From a bacterium (GTDB lineage Bacteria; 4484-113; JAFGCY01): DNA of 64,000 bases. Positions 42,355 through 51,563 of this stretch are shown in pieces; the stretch's first letter is position 1; each line of letters begins with the position of its first letter. The translations under genes were made by a program, and so were the position numbers. The notes beneath the pieces are model-generated. The model was not told the origin of the DNA. It saw only the letters and a program-made list of their open reading frames with translations, and did no database searches. The stretch lies in NCBI GenBank assembly GCA_020849855.1, contig JADZFO010000015.1, positions 1 through 64,000 of the forward strand. The letters are read 5' to 3'.

Positions 42355-44685
42355 CTAGAACCCGACACTGCCCGAAACGATGTTGTCGATGTACATCGGC
42401 CGGGTGATGCCGCCGGGGAAGGTCAGGCTATCGTAGGCCAGCATGCCCAGATAGACACCGCCGACACCGGTTGCATTGGCGGTGAAGACGTTGAAGAAGC
42501 CGTTGGCCTGGGTGTTCTGGACATGGGCAGTGCCACCGTTTGTCAGCGCGGTGCCCGGTGCATTGCGGCCCACGGCGCCATTGATCGTCAGTGAATTGAT
42601 GGTGTACTCACCGTTCTGCGTGAAGTCAATGCAGTTCAGGTCGCCGGAAACGACCCCGGCAACAACAGAGATGAAGGGCTGATGCAAGGTGTTGAAGGTG
42701 CTGTCCTGCGGGAAAGCGCCGTTGCCTCCGTTTGAGGGCGGGCCAAGCACGACCATGCTGCCGCCGGCGTCAAGGTAGGTGCTCATCAGACCAAGCTCGG
42801 CTACTGAGATCCAGCCATAGGGCTCGGACTGACCGACAACGGCCTGTGCCGGCCAGATGACGGCATGCAGACCTGTGAGATCGCCGGACACCATTGATGC
42901 GGCGTCAATCTGAGCCACCTGGTAGCCCAGCAGCTCCAGGTCGTCGGTCGCCAGAGTGCCGATCGTCCCGCCGGGGTCGCCGGTGCTGTCATTGATCATG
43001 CCCACATGGGCGCGGTACACATCATAGGGCGGACCGCTGGCCGGCAGCTCCAGGGAGACCGGATCAACCTCTGTGGCCAGGTCGTCAGCGTCGATACGGA
43101 TATGCCATGAGCCATAGGGCAGGGCATTGCTGAAGGGCACCTCGGTGCCGCTGGTAGTGTCGATCGTGAAGGTATGGGACTGCGCCCCGGGGGTGACACC
43201 ATTATCAATCGCGATGATGGTTTCTGCATCCGTGACCTGGTTAATCAGCACGAAGGTGACCCGGTAGTTGGGTACACCGCCGCTGAGCACGTAGTTCAAC
43301 TCAAGCTGCTGGTCCGTCTGATACAGCGGCTTGCCACCCGGCGAGCCGTCATCGGTCAGGCTTAGCGGCGGGTTGCTGGTGGTGACGGTGACCGTGTCCT
43401 CTGCAGTGCCGCCGTCCTCATCAGTCAGGGTCAGGCGGCAGGTATGCACAAGGGTGGTGCTGGGGTCATAGGTGAAAGGCGCCTGGCCGGCATCCGGCAG
43501 GGTCAGGTCGATGTTGCCGTCGTCCTGGAAGTCATAGCCGTAGGTCAGGTTGGTGCCTTCGGGGTCAAAGGCCAGCAGCGGGCCGCCGGGGCTGTCCTCG
43601 ATGGGCTCAAACTTGACGGCCAGAGGCGCTACACCCGTATCCGGCAGCGCCCGCAGGAATGGCACCGGGGGAGCGTTCTCCAGCTCAACAAAGCCGATGT
43701 TGCTCAGGAAGCCGCCAGAGCTGACGCGCACTTCCTTGAGCTCATACTGGCGCAGGTTCAGGGGCTTGAAGACGATCTGCGTATTGCTCCAGGAGACATA
43801 GCGGTCCGCCGCGGTCACATCGAAGAGGGCAAACTTGACGAAGTGCAGGCTGTCCTGCGCATTGCCGAAGTTGTTGCCGGTCAGGGTGACTTCTTCCGTC
43901 GTATCCGCGGCCAGAGGGGTCAGGCTGGTGATGTAGGGCTGGCTGTTGGTGAAGACATCCGGGGTGCTGGCGGTCAGGCCGCCGATGGTGACGTCAATGT
44001 TGCCGCTGGTGGCCCCAAGGGGCACACGAACGCCGATGCGGGTCTCGGTCCAGGACATGATGGTGCCGGGGATCATCACGGGCTCGAAGCCCACGCCGTT
44101 GGTCCAGACCACACCGGGGAACTCCACAACATCCCCCGCGTCCTGCTGGCCGAAGTTGGAGCCCTGCAGGAAGACGGTGGTGCCAACGCCGACATTGGGG
44201 TTCTCGATGGAGGCGACGGTGAAGGGTGTGATATCCACCTGCAGCTCGCCGCTGAGCTGGCTTTCCTCCTCGGCGGAGTCGTCCATCCAGACCGCGCTGA
44301 GGCGGTAATACCAGGTTTCGCCGATGCTCACCGGGAAGATATGGTCGACCAGAACCGGCTGGGACCCCGGCGGCTGGGGGATCAGCTTGGAGCTGCTGAT
44401 TTCCACCTGCATGCTCGAATCTCCACGAGCAGTGTCAGGAATGGGGCTGTCGCTGATGTAAAGGTGGTAGCCGATGACGTTGTTGGACTGGGCCCAGAGC
44501 AGGCGGATACCGATGGGTGCGCCGGAGGTATTTCTGAGCACACTGCCTCTGGGCTGCGCTTCAGCCTGCTGCGGCCCGGGCTGGTCAATTGGCCCTGGCG
44601 AGCCGTCAGGAGCGCTGCCGGAACCGCCGCAGGCGGCTACAAGCAGCAGCAGGAGCAAAGCCAGGCACGTGCTGTGTCGAAGCAT
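42355..44685 (-). CDS. Surface lipoprotein with IPT/TIG and PKD domains
   Basis: 776 aa. Lipobox LLVAACGG near residue 19. A fibronectin-III-like segment (~50-150), two IPT/TIG domains (starting VASIENPNVGVGTTVFLQGSNFG and YITSLTPLAADTTEEVTLTGNNFG), a PKD-type domain (YGYDFQDDGN ... RLTLTDEDGGTAEDTVTV near 395-440), then a ~200-residue C-terminal part resembling a ThuA/GATase-like beta-alpha fold (HAVIWPAQAVVG, AGGSMVVLGPPSNGG). Probably an extracytoplasmic adhesion or binding protein. GAGGGGAGAA lies ~6 nt before the ATG. Confidence 0.75.
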   Translation of the reverse strand: MLRHSTCLALLLLLLVAACGGSGSAPDGSPGPIDQPGPQQAEAQPRGSVLRNTSGAPIGIRLLWAQSNNVIGYHLYISDSPIPDTARGDSSMQVEISSSKLIPQPPGSQPVLVDHIFPVSIGETWYYRLSAVWMDDSAEEESQLSGELQVDITPFTVASIENPNVGVGTTVFLQGSNFGQQDAGDVVEFPGVVWTNGVGFEPVMIPGTIMSWTETRIGVRVPLGATSGNIDVTIGGLTASTPDVFTNSQPYITSLTPLAADTTEEVTLTGNNFGNAQDSLHFVKFALFDVTAADRYVSWSNTQIVFKPLNLRQYELKEVRVSSGGFLSNIGFVELENAPPVPFLRALPDTGVAPLAVKFEPIEDSPGGPLLAFDPEGTNLTYGYDFQDDGNIDLTLPDAGQAPFTYDPSTTLVHTCRLTLTDEDGGTAEDTVTVTTSNPPLSLTDDGSPGGKPLYQTDQQLELNYVLSGGVPNYRVTFVLINQVTDAETIIAIDNGVTPGAQSHTFTIDTTSGTEVPFSNALPYGSWHIRIDADDLATEVDPVSLELPASGPPYDVYRAHVGMINDSTGDPGGTIGTLATDDLELLGYQVAQIDAASMVSGDLTGLHAVIWPAQAVVGQSEPYGWISVAELGLMSTYLDAGGSMVVLGPPSNGGNGAFPQDSTFNTLHQPFISVVAGVVSGDLNCIDFTQNGEYTINSLTINGAVGRNAPGTALTNGGTAHVQNTQANGFFNVFTANATGVGGVYLGMLAYDSLTFPGGITRPMYIDNIVSGSVGF

Positions 44686-44860
44686 GAGTTCTCCCCTCAG
44701 CCAGGTTTATGGCCGCATCGCGGCCGGGCAGCCGTGGACTTCGGCTGGGGCTCCCACCACCTTGGAGCCGGCGACGCCGGGCAGGAACTACCGTTTATTA
44801 TACCTAAACAGGGGGCTTCCAAGCAGAATGCCTGTCCTTAGGAAGATCACTATGCATACG

Positions 44861-44890
44861 TTGACACTTATACCGGAACTTTGATATATT
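44861..44890 (+). promoter_or_regulatory. Sigma-70 promoter of the infC operon
   Basis: TTGACA at 44861-44866 and TATATT at 44885-44890 with an 18-nt spacer (GATATA at 44883 gives 16). The clearest -35/-10 pair in the window. The rest of the 44686-44923 gap shows no other element. Confidence 0.75.
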
Positions 44891-44923
44891 TCCCCGCTGT
44901 CATCATGGTCAAGGAGACAAGGA

Positions 44924-45550
44924 ATAGCTGAGCATCGTATAAACCGGCAGATTCGTGTACGCGAAGTGCTGCTGATTGACGCTGAGGGCAACAAGCGCGG
45001 TGTTGTGCCCACGGCGGACGCACTGCGTGAGGCAGAAGAGCTGGGTCTGGATCTTGTGGAGGTCGCTTCAACCGAGCAGCCCCCGGTTTGCAAGATCATG
45101 GACTACGGCAAAATGGCTTACCAGGCCAAGAAGAAGAAGACTCACGTCAAAAGTGCGACTGAGCTGAAGGAAATCTCCTTCTCCATGAAGATATCCGGGC
45201 ATGATATCGAAACTAAACTCAAGCAGGCCCGGCAGTTCGTTGAAAAGGGGCACAAGTTAAGGTTCAACCTGATCCTGCGCGGACGCGAGCGGGCATATGC
45301 CGATACGCAAGGCATGACCCAGCTGCGGCGTCTGATTGAGCTGATGCGCGACGTGGCCAGCGTGGAGCAGATGAGCGAGCACATGATGGGCAACCGTCTG
45401 TTCGCGATCCTCGCTCCCAACAAGGTCAAGCCGGTGAAGAAGGAAGGCGGTAACTCCGCACCTTCCGCCAGCGCGAAGCCGGCGGGCAGCCCTGAGGCTG
45501 CCACAGCCGCGGCTCCGCCGGCGACACCGCCGCAGCAGGCTCCGCAGTAG
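44924..45550 (+). CDS. infC: Translation initiation factor IF-3, AUA start codon
   Basis: 208 aa. IF-3 checks the start codon-anticodon pairing on the 30S subunit. AEHRINRQIRVREVLLIDAEGNKRGVV is the conserved N-terminus, followed by the linker and a C-terminal domain with KEISFSMKISGHDIETKLKQ. No ATG, GTG or TTG lies upstream of the conserved start; the frame has ATA at 44924 with AAGGAG 7 nt before it. A rare start codon is the known basis of infC self-control. A GTG at 44966 would delete 14 conserved residues. The last ~35 residues are an Ala/Pro-rich extension. Confidence 0.93.
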   Translation: MAEHRINRQIRVREVLLIDAEGNKRGVVPTADALREAEELGLDLVEVASTEQPPVCKIMDYGKMAYQAKKKKTHVKSATELKEISFSMKISGHDIETKLKQARQFVEKGHKLRFNLILRGRERAYADTQGMTQLRRLIELMRDVASVEQMSEHMMGNRLFAILAPNKVKPVKKEGGNSAPSASAKPAGSPEAATAAAPPATPPQQAPQ

Positions 45551-45590
45551 GACGAACCTTCCACCCTATCGCGGCTGCAAAGGAAAGATA

Positions 45591-45797
45591 ATGCCGAAGA
45601 TGAAAACCCATAAGGCCACCGCCAAGCGCATCCGCTTCACTGGAAGCGGCAAGATGGTGCGCAAGCAGGCTGGTGTGTCCCACAACCTGGCCAAGATGCG
45701 CGGGGGCCGCAAGCGGCGCCTGAGCAAGCTGGTCGTGGTCGCGCAGGTGGACGTGAAGCGTATTGGCCGTCTGCTGAACAACGGAGGTGGCGAGTAA
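45591..45797 (+). CDS. rpmI: 50S ribosomal protein L35
   Basis: 68 aa, very basic. PKMKTHKATAKRIRFTGSGK at the N-terminus and HNLAKMRGGRKRRL in the middle are the L35 signature. AAGGAAAG precedes the ATG. It sits between infC and rplT as in most bacteria. Confidence 0.97.
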   Translation: MPKMKTHKATAKRIRFTGSGKMVRKQAGVSHNLAKMRGGRKRRLSKLVVVAQVDVKRIGRLLNNGGGE

Positions 45798-46142
45798 ATG
45801 ACACGCGTTAAGAGCAATGTTGCCAGCCGTGCCAAGCGCCGCCGCGTACTGAAGCTGGCGCAGGGCTTCAAGGGCCCGCGTCGCCGTCTGTGGCGCGCCG
45901 CCAAGGAAGCAGTGCGTCACAGCCTGCAGTATGCCTACATGCACCGCCGCACGCGCAAGCGTGACTTCCGCCGCCTGTGGATCGCCCGCGTCAACGCCGC
46001 GGCCCGCAGCCTGGGCCTGAACTACAGCCGTCTGATGGCGGCCCTGCGCAAGGCCAATGTGGAGCTGAACCGCAAGGTCCTGGCCGAGATCGCTGTCCAT
46101 GACCCCGGCGCCTTTGCCGCCCTGGTCAACAGCGCGCGTTAA
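45798..46142 (+). CDS. rplT: 50S ribosomal protein L20
   Basis: 114 aa. Early-assembly protein binding 23S rRNA: MTRVKSNVASRAKRRRVLKLAQGFKG, then RDFRRLWIARVNAAARSLGLNYSRLM. The ATG directly follows the rpmI stop with no spacer, so translation is likely coupled; GGAGGTGG at the end of rpmI is its ribosome site. Confidence 0.98.
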   Translation: MTRVKSNVASRAKRRRVLKLAQGFKGPRRRLWRAAKEAVRHSLQYAYMHRRTRKRDFRRLWIARVNAAARSLGLNYSRLMAALRKANVELNRKVLAEIAVHDPGAFAALVNSAR

Positions 46143-46165
46143 GCCCTGACAAACAAGAGTTAACG

Positions 46166-46195
46166 AAAGCCCCCGCGAGAGCGGGGGCTTTTTTT
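46166..46195 (+). terminator. Terminator of the infC-rpmI-rplT operon
   Basis: AAAGCCCCCGC-GAGA-GCGGGGGCTTTTTTT: an 8-bp GC stem extended by A-T pairs, GAGA loop and seven T residues. Confidence 0.95.
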
Positions 46196-46264
46196 CATCT
46201 GTGTCTCTTGATACCGGCTCAAGGCCCTGTCTGAGAGCCCGGCCAGGCCATAACTGAGCTGCGG

Positions 46265-49228
46265 CTAGCGTCCGCCGCGGCTGGGGCCGCTGGGCCGACT
46301 GGGAGTTTCAGGCCGCTCCGGGGCTGGGCGAATCGTCTCAGGTTTTGGCGGCTTTGGAGTCTGGCTGCTGGTCTGAGCAACTGGCGGCAGTTCGGTGATG
46401 CCGCCTTCCTCATCTGCCAGCACCCGCATGCCGGGACTGACCGCCAGTGACTTGCTGAGCTCCTTGCCGCTCGGGAAGCGCACCTTGATGCCCACCAGAC
46501 CGCCGTATGTGCCGAGGCCGAAATGCTGGGTCAGGTCGTTGCCACAGCCCAGGCCGCTGGAGGACTGCACCTCCCGGGTACAGCTCACCGGCCCACAGGT
46601 CACGGTGATGCGAGCGCCAATCCCTGAGCGGTTGCTGCCGCCCTCAGTGCCGCTGCCCTGGCATACCACGCTGACCCAGCCCAGGGGCTTGCTGTCATTG
46701 CGCAGCAGGCGCACGCCGTTGGCGGCGCAGGCCAGCAGGTCCACATCACCGTCCAGGTCGAAGTCCGCGCAGGCGCTGCCGAAGGTGTTGTAAGCGCGGG
46801 CGGCAGAGAGGTAGCTTACATCGCTGAAGCTGCCGTTACCGCCGTTCAGGAAGAGGGCCGAGCGGCGGCCTTCGCCTGCGCAGGAAAAGAAGATATCCAG
46901 ATTGCCGTCGTTGTTGAAGTCAGCGCAGAGCGCACTGCTGTAGTTCACATCAGCCTTGATCCCAAGTTCCCTGGCGCGTTCCCGCGCTGGGCTGCCGGGG
47001 TTTGAGAGCAGGAAGAGCTGGGGCGGGAAGAACTGGCCCTGCTCGCCGGGCAGGCCGCGTTTGGGGCTGACCAGATCGAGGATGCCGTCGTTGTTCAGGT
47101 CACCCCAGGCAGAGCCCCAGGTATCGCCGGCGATGCTGCGGGCATAGACCGCGCTGCTGTCCGGGCTGCCTGCCAGCAGCAGGGGCTCGGCCAGACCGGA
47201 GATGCCGGCGCCGCGCGCGCTCTCAATAAACTGCCCATCCGGCCCGCCCAGCCACAGGGCGTTCTCAGCCCCGAAGCGTCCGGCCGAAAAGAGGTCGGCA
47301 TAACCGTCACCGTTTGCGTCAACGGAGCTGAGCGAAGAGGATGCAGCCGCGCCTTCGCGGCGGGTCAGGCCGGCCTGGGCTGCATTGACCTGCACAAAGG
47401 TCTCGCGGCCACTGTTGCGGTACAGGCGCTGCTCTGCGGCGGAGCGCGGACCGCGCAGCCCCTGACCGATGCGCTGGCCGAAGCCCGCCACCGCCAGGTC
47501 CAGCCAGCCGTCACTGTCAAAGTCCAGCCAGCAGGCAGCGTCCGTCTGGGCCTCATCTGCCGGCGCGCCACTGGCCGGGGTGACGTCCACAAAGCGCCGG
47601 CCGCCTTCATTGCGCCACAGGATGTCCGCCCCCGGGCCATTGCCGAAGGCGTAGAAGTCCTGGTCGCCGTCGTTGTCGAAGTCCGCGACCGCAGCGCCGA
47701 CAGATTTGGCGCGCGACTCTTCTTCCCCCAGGCCGCCGCTGAAGCGGCTGCGGCCACTGCTGCCCTGGCCAAGACCCCATTCGCGGCCGGCATCGGTGAA
47801 ACCCTTGCGGGCGTCGTTGATGAAGAGGCGCGAGCCATCCAGCAACAGGTCGGGGTCCTGGTCGCCGTCGGCGTCGATCCAGCTGGCCCGCAGCGCGCCG
47901 ACGCCCTTGAGGCCAGCCGGCTCGGTGATATCGCTGAAGGAGGGCAGGAGGCTGGCGTTGACCGGCAGGAAGCGGGCCAGCTCGTTCTGCTTCTCTTTGT
48001 CTGAGAGGTACTGGCTGACCCTGCGCAGAGCCGGCTCAGCCTGGAGGCCGTAGCGGCCCTGCGGATCCGGCTCCACCAGCGCGCCGGTGAAGTAGCGGTA
48101 GGCGGCGGGCCAGTCACCCAGGCTCTCCTTGGCCTGGCCGGCGACAAGGTAGAAGGCGGCCAGGGACTGTTCCTCGCCAGCCCTGAAGGGCCGCAAGGCA
48201 ATGACCGGCTCCGCCTGGGCCAGGGCTGCCTTGCGCTGGCCACGCGAAAGCTCGTAACGCGCCAGGTTGAAGCGGCTGCCGAGATACTCGATGAACTGCT
48301 CGCGCCGGTCAGGTGCGACCCAGTCCCGGCGCCGGATGCCGGCCAGCTCCATCGTGCTGGAGTTGACCCGGGCCAGGTCGGAGTCCGTAGTGACCCCCAG
48401 TGCCTTGGCGTAGAACTCGACACTGCGCTTCGCGGCTTCATAGCCCGCGGCACCTTCAATACCCATTTCAAGGTAGTAGCGGCTCACCGTCCCCTGGGCC
48501 AGAGCGCTGTCCGGGCGCGCCGCCAGGTAGGCCGTGCCGGCCGCTTTCAGCTCTGCCGCGTCGCCAAGGCGTACCGCGCTGTAGAGCCACAGGCGGTAGG
48601 CCATGTGCTCCCAGTAGCAGCCGGGGAAGTCGGCCAGGGCCTGCTTTGCCGCAGCAAGTCGCTGCCGGTCGTCACGCATGGCAGCGGCGGCATTCAGACG
48701 CAGCTTGGCGGCGCGCAGAGTGACTTCGCTGTGCGGGAACTTGCTGCGCAGCTCCTGGCCGGGCTTGAGCTCACCGCTCTGGACCTCCGCCAGGATGGCC
48801 TCCAGCTCGAGGCCCAGCTGCCGTGGACTGCCCACAGTGGGCGTATTGAGGAGCTGTGTGATATGTGCAGCGGCGTCGCGGTCCCAGCCGCTGATGTCGG
48901 CCTGTGAAGCGCAGAGCCACTCGCGGCGCCGGGCCTCACGATACAGGTCGGTCTGGCGCTCGCTCAGCGCCGCCGCCAGACGGCCGTAGTAGTCCGCGGC
49001 AAGAGCGAAGTCTGAGCTTTCCTCGGCCGCGCGGGCAGCATCCGCCAGGGTGGCGGCTTCCTGCGGGCCATTGCCGAGCTGGCTCAGCGCCTCGGCCACC
49101 GCGTCAAAATCGCCGCCCTGCCAAAGCGGGGCGAGACGTCCTTCTGCCACGGCGCCGGTGGATAGCGCCAGCGTCAGGATGAGGCAGGCAGCGCTCAGGC
49201 ACACACTTCTAAGTGATTTTAAAGTCAT
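46265..49228 (-). CDS. Secreted FG-GAP/VCBS-repeat protein with ASPIC/UnbV C-terminus
   Basis: 987 aa. Signal peptide (CLSAACLILTLALSTGAVA, cleavage near residue 28). Residues ~30-420 are helical and TPR-like. From ~430 come several FG-GAP/VCBS repeats, recognised by DxDxDGxxD-type calcium loops (DADGDQDPDLLLDGS, DFDNDGDQDFYAFGN, DLNNDGILDLVSPK, DFNNDGNLDIFFS, DFDLDGDVDLLACA). The C-terminal ASPIC/UnbV domain has RSGIGARITVTCG, REVQSSSGLGCGNDLTQHFGLG and VRFPSGKE. A Pro-rich tail ends the protein. TAGAAT at 49298-49303 on the minus strand is a likely promoter ~70 nt upstream. Confidence 0.88.
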   Translation of the reverse strand: MTLKSLRSVCLSAACLILTLALSTGAVAEGRLAPLWQGGDFDAVAEALSQLGNGPQEAATLADAARAAEESSDFALAADYYGRLAAALSERQTDLYREARRREWLCASQADISGWDRDAAAHITQLLNTPTVGSPRQLGLELEAILAEVQSGELKPGQELRSKFPHSEVTLRAAKLRLNAAAAMRDDRQRLAAAKQALADFPGCYWEHMAYRLWLYSAVRLGDAAELKAAGTAYLAARPDSALAQGTVSRYYLEMGIEGAAGYEAAKRSVEFYAKALGVTTDSDLARVNSSTMELAGIRRRDWVAPDRREQFIEYLGSRFNLARYELSRGQRKAALAQAEPVIALRPFRAGEEQSLAAFYLVAGQAKESLGDWPAAYRYFTGALVEPDPQGRYGLQAEPALRRVSQYLSDKEKQNELARFLPVNASLLPSFSDITEPAGLKGVGALRASWIDADGDQDPDLLLDGSRLFINDARKGFTDAGREWGLGQGSSGRSRFSGGLGEEESRAKSVGAAVADFDNDGDQDFYAFGNGPGADILWRNEGGRRFVDVTPASGAPADEAQTDAACWLDFDSDGWLDLAVAGFGQRIGQGLRGPRSAAEQRLYRNSGRETFVQVNAAQAGLTRREGAAASSSLSSVDANGDGYADLFSAGRFGAENALWLGGPDGQFIESARGAGISGLAEPLLLAGSPDSSAVYARSIAGDTWGSAWGDLNNDGILDLVSPKRGLPGEQGQFFPPQLFLLSNPGSPARERARELGIKADVNYSSALCADFNNDGNLDIFFSCAGEGRRSALFLNGGNGSFSDVSYLSAARAYNTFGSACADFDLDGDVDLLACAANGVRLLRNDSKPLGWVSVVCQGSGTEGGSNRSGIGARITVTCGPVSCTREVQSSSGLGCGNDLTQHFGLGTYGGLVGIKVRFPSGKELSKSLAVSPGMRVLADEEGGITELPPVAQTSSQTPKPPKPETIRPAPERPETPSRPSGPSRGGR

Positions 49229-49320
49229 TGAAACTGGTTTCCCGCCCCTTGGTATGAGCCGCGCGACAAGCGGCCGGCGAGGGAGGGAGACGTGGATATT
49301 CTAGCCCAGACGGTCCGGCC

Positions 49321-51432
49321 CTAGTCCATGGGGGACTGGCTGCGAATCTCGGATATGCGCTTTTGCGCGCCGACCATGTGGAAGTGCATGGGTGCGGGCG
49401 GCTCCTGCGGATAGCGCAGGCGGTGGTGGCGCTGGGCGATGAGGATGCGGTGGAAGGCGGACTTGACCTTCTCGAGGTCACCGACGGTCAGTGCGCTGTC
49501 CAGCAGTTGGCCTTCCTGCAGCTTCTCTTCGACTATCTCGTCAAGCAGCCACTTGAGTTCCATCTCGTCGAAATCTCCGCGTGCGCGGGTGACCGCCTCG
49601 GTGACATCGGCCAGCATCAGCACCGCGGTTTCACGGCTCTGCGGGATGGGGCCCTCATAGCGGAAATTCGCTGCCTCGGGCTCGGGATTGTTCTCCGGGT
49701 CCGCTTCATGGCGGCGCTGGGCCTGCACAAAGAAGTACTTGATCTGGTAGCTGCCGTGGTGCTCGGCGATGAAGCGGTAGAGGTCCTTGGGCAGGCTGTT
49801 CTCGCGGGCCAGCTGCAGACCATCGGGCACGTGTTCCTTAATGATTCGGGCGCTGGCCTCAGAGGGCAGCCCCAGATGCGGGTTCTGCGTTAAATCGTGG
49901 ATGTTCTCGGCAAAGAAACCCGGCCGCTTGAGCTTGCCTATATCGTGGTACAGCGCGCCAACCCGGGTCAGCATGCTGGCGGCGCCGATCTCCTTGCAGG
50001 CCTCTTCCGCCAGGTCGGCCACCATCATGCTGTGAGCATAGGTGCCCGGCGCCTCGCGCTTGAGGCGCTTGAGCAAGGCGTTTTCCTGGTTCGCCAGGTC
50101 AATCAGCTTGCCGGGCGTGCACTGGCTGGAGAAGCTCTCGATCATCGGCAGCAGGCCAAGCGCGGTGACCGAGGCGCCAAAGCCGGAGGCAAAGGCGATC
50201 ACCAGGATCTGCCAGTGCTGCGGCTGCGCGGCCGAGAGGGTCACCGTGGCGGCGAGCATGGCATAGAAACAGCCGCTGAGCAGCGCGAAAGTCACCTGCG
50301 CGCGCTTGCGGCAGCCGGGGCTGAGGATCAGGGTGGGCAAGGCGGCGCCGGAGAGGGTGTAAAGCGTCAGCTCCGGCCCCATCTTGAGCGCGACCGTCAG
50401 GACAGCCGCGAGGCCCATTGAAAGGTAGATGGCGAAGCGGGTGTCGTAAACCAGGACGACGATTGAGGCCAGCGCGGCCACGGCGAATGCCACGCTGTAG
50501 TAGGCGTAGTCAAGCTGCATGCGGCCCAGCAGGATGCCGGCGGCGAGGAAGCCGATGAAGAGCATGCCAAGCTGCATGATCACGCCAGTGCGCAGCAGGC
50601 GGCGGTCGGCGAAGCGGCGCAGGTACTGGTACCAGACCAGGATGCAGCCCAGCAGCAGCAGGCCGATGGCGCCAAAGCGCTGGTAGTCCTGCTCCAGAAT
50701 GTGCGGGCTGACCTGCGCCAGGCGGTCCTTCACACTGCGGCTGATAATGCCGCCGGAGGGTACAAGCACGCTGCCGGCGGGCAGGGTGACACGGGCGAAC
50801 TGCTCAAATTCCGTTTGAGGGCTGGCTGTGCTGCGCAGGTTGGGCAGCAGGAAGAAGACGTACCAGCCCTCGGGGCTTTCCAGCTCGCGGTTCGCTCCGG
50901 CCGTTTGCAGCTCGCGGATCAGCGCCGGGGCGACTGCTTCGCTCATGCGCTGGCGCAGACGGCGCTCGGCGGCGGCGAAGACGTCACGGATGTCTTCCGG
51001 CTTGTAGTTCAGCAGGTTGATCACATAAGAGGCATCGAGCTTGTAGCCGCCGGCCAGATTCTGCACCTTGGCACTGGCCTGGGAGCTTTCAGGGTTCAGT
51101 CGGCCCAGTTCCTTCTGCAGGGCCAGCAGCTCAGTCCTGAAGGCCTCCAGACGCGCGCTGGACTTCTCAGTCACCGCGGGGTCAATGACGACGAACTCCT
51201 GGCCCTCGGCGGACTGGCCGGAAAGCTCCGCCAGCTTTTCGCTGTCGATGTAGCTGATCTCTATGGGGGTGATGACTGTGTAGGGGGCGATCAGACCTTC
51301 GCGGAAGACCATGGGGTGCAGGACAAGGTGGATGTAGACCAGCAGAGCCGCGGCGACGAAAAAGACCAGGAGCGCGACAACGCCGCGCCACCCGGCCTGG
51401 GGCGCCGCGCTCAACTCCTTCATCCAACCCAT
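49321..51432 (-). CDS. PgpH-like 7TM receptor with HD phosphohydrolase domain
   Basis: 703 aa. Family members hydrolyse cyclic di-AMP in the membrane. One N-terminal span (~20-40), a ~230-residue extracytoplasmic 7TMR-HDED-type domain, a bundle of about six to seven spans (~255-450), then the cytoplasmic HD domain with GTYAHSMMVADLAEEAC, ALYHDIGKLKRP, ARIIKEHVPDG and IAEHHGSYQIKYF, which preserve the His/Asp metal ligands. AGAGAG lies 5 nt before ATG 51432; GTG 51459 is an alternative. phoH lies immediately upstream, a pairing common in Gram-positives. Confidence 0.92.
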   Translation of the reverse strand: MGWMKELSAAPQAGWRGVVALLVFFVAAALLVYIHLVLHPMVFREGLIAPYTVITPIEISYIDSEKLAELSGQSAEGQEFVVIDPAVTEKSSARLEAFRTELLALQKELGRLNPESSQASAKVQNLAGGYKLDASYVINLLNYKPEDIRDVFAAAERRLRQRMSEAVAPALIRELQTAGANRELESPEGWYVFFLLPNLRSTASPQTEFEQFARVTLPAGSVLVPSGGIISRSVKDRLAQVSPHILEQDYQRFGAIGLLLLGCILVWYQYLRRFADRRLLRTGVIMQLGMLFIGFLAAGILLGRMQLDYAYYSVAFAVAALASIVVLVYDTRFAIYLSMGLAAVLTVALKMGPELTLYTLSGAALPTLILSPGCRKRAQVTFALLSGCFYAMLAATVTLSAAQPQHWQILVIAFASGFGASVTALGLLPMIESFSSQCTPGKLIDLANQENALLKRLKREAPGTYAHSMMVADLAEEACKEIGAASMLTRVGALYHDIGKLKRPGFFAENIHDLTQNPHLGLPSEASARIIKEHVPDGLQLARENSLPKDLYRFIAEHHGSYQIKYFFVQAQRRHEADPENNPEPEAANFRYEGPIPQSRETAVLMLADVTEAVTRARGDFDEMELKWLLDEIVEEKLQEGQLLDSALTVGDLEKVKSAFHRILIAQRHHRLRYPQEPPAPMHFHMVGAQKRISEIRSQSPMD

Positions 51433-51563
51433 TGATCTCTCTGCAGACACTTCTCTCACCGCCGCTGCCGGCGATTACGCCAATAGAATACCCATCGGCG
51501 CTGGAATTAACCCCTTCTGCACCTTCATTCTACAGCAGCTGCCGCTTCGGGGCCGGAGCGGAT

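Noticed and set aside
43444-44841. 465-codon plus-strand frame over the IPT/PKD lipoprotein
   Set aside because: Antisense frame; the minus strand has lipobox, IPT and PKD motifs.
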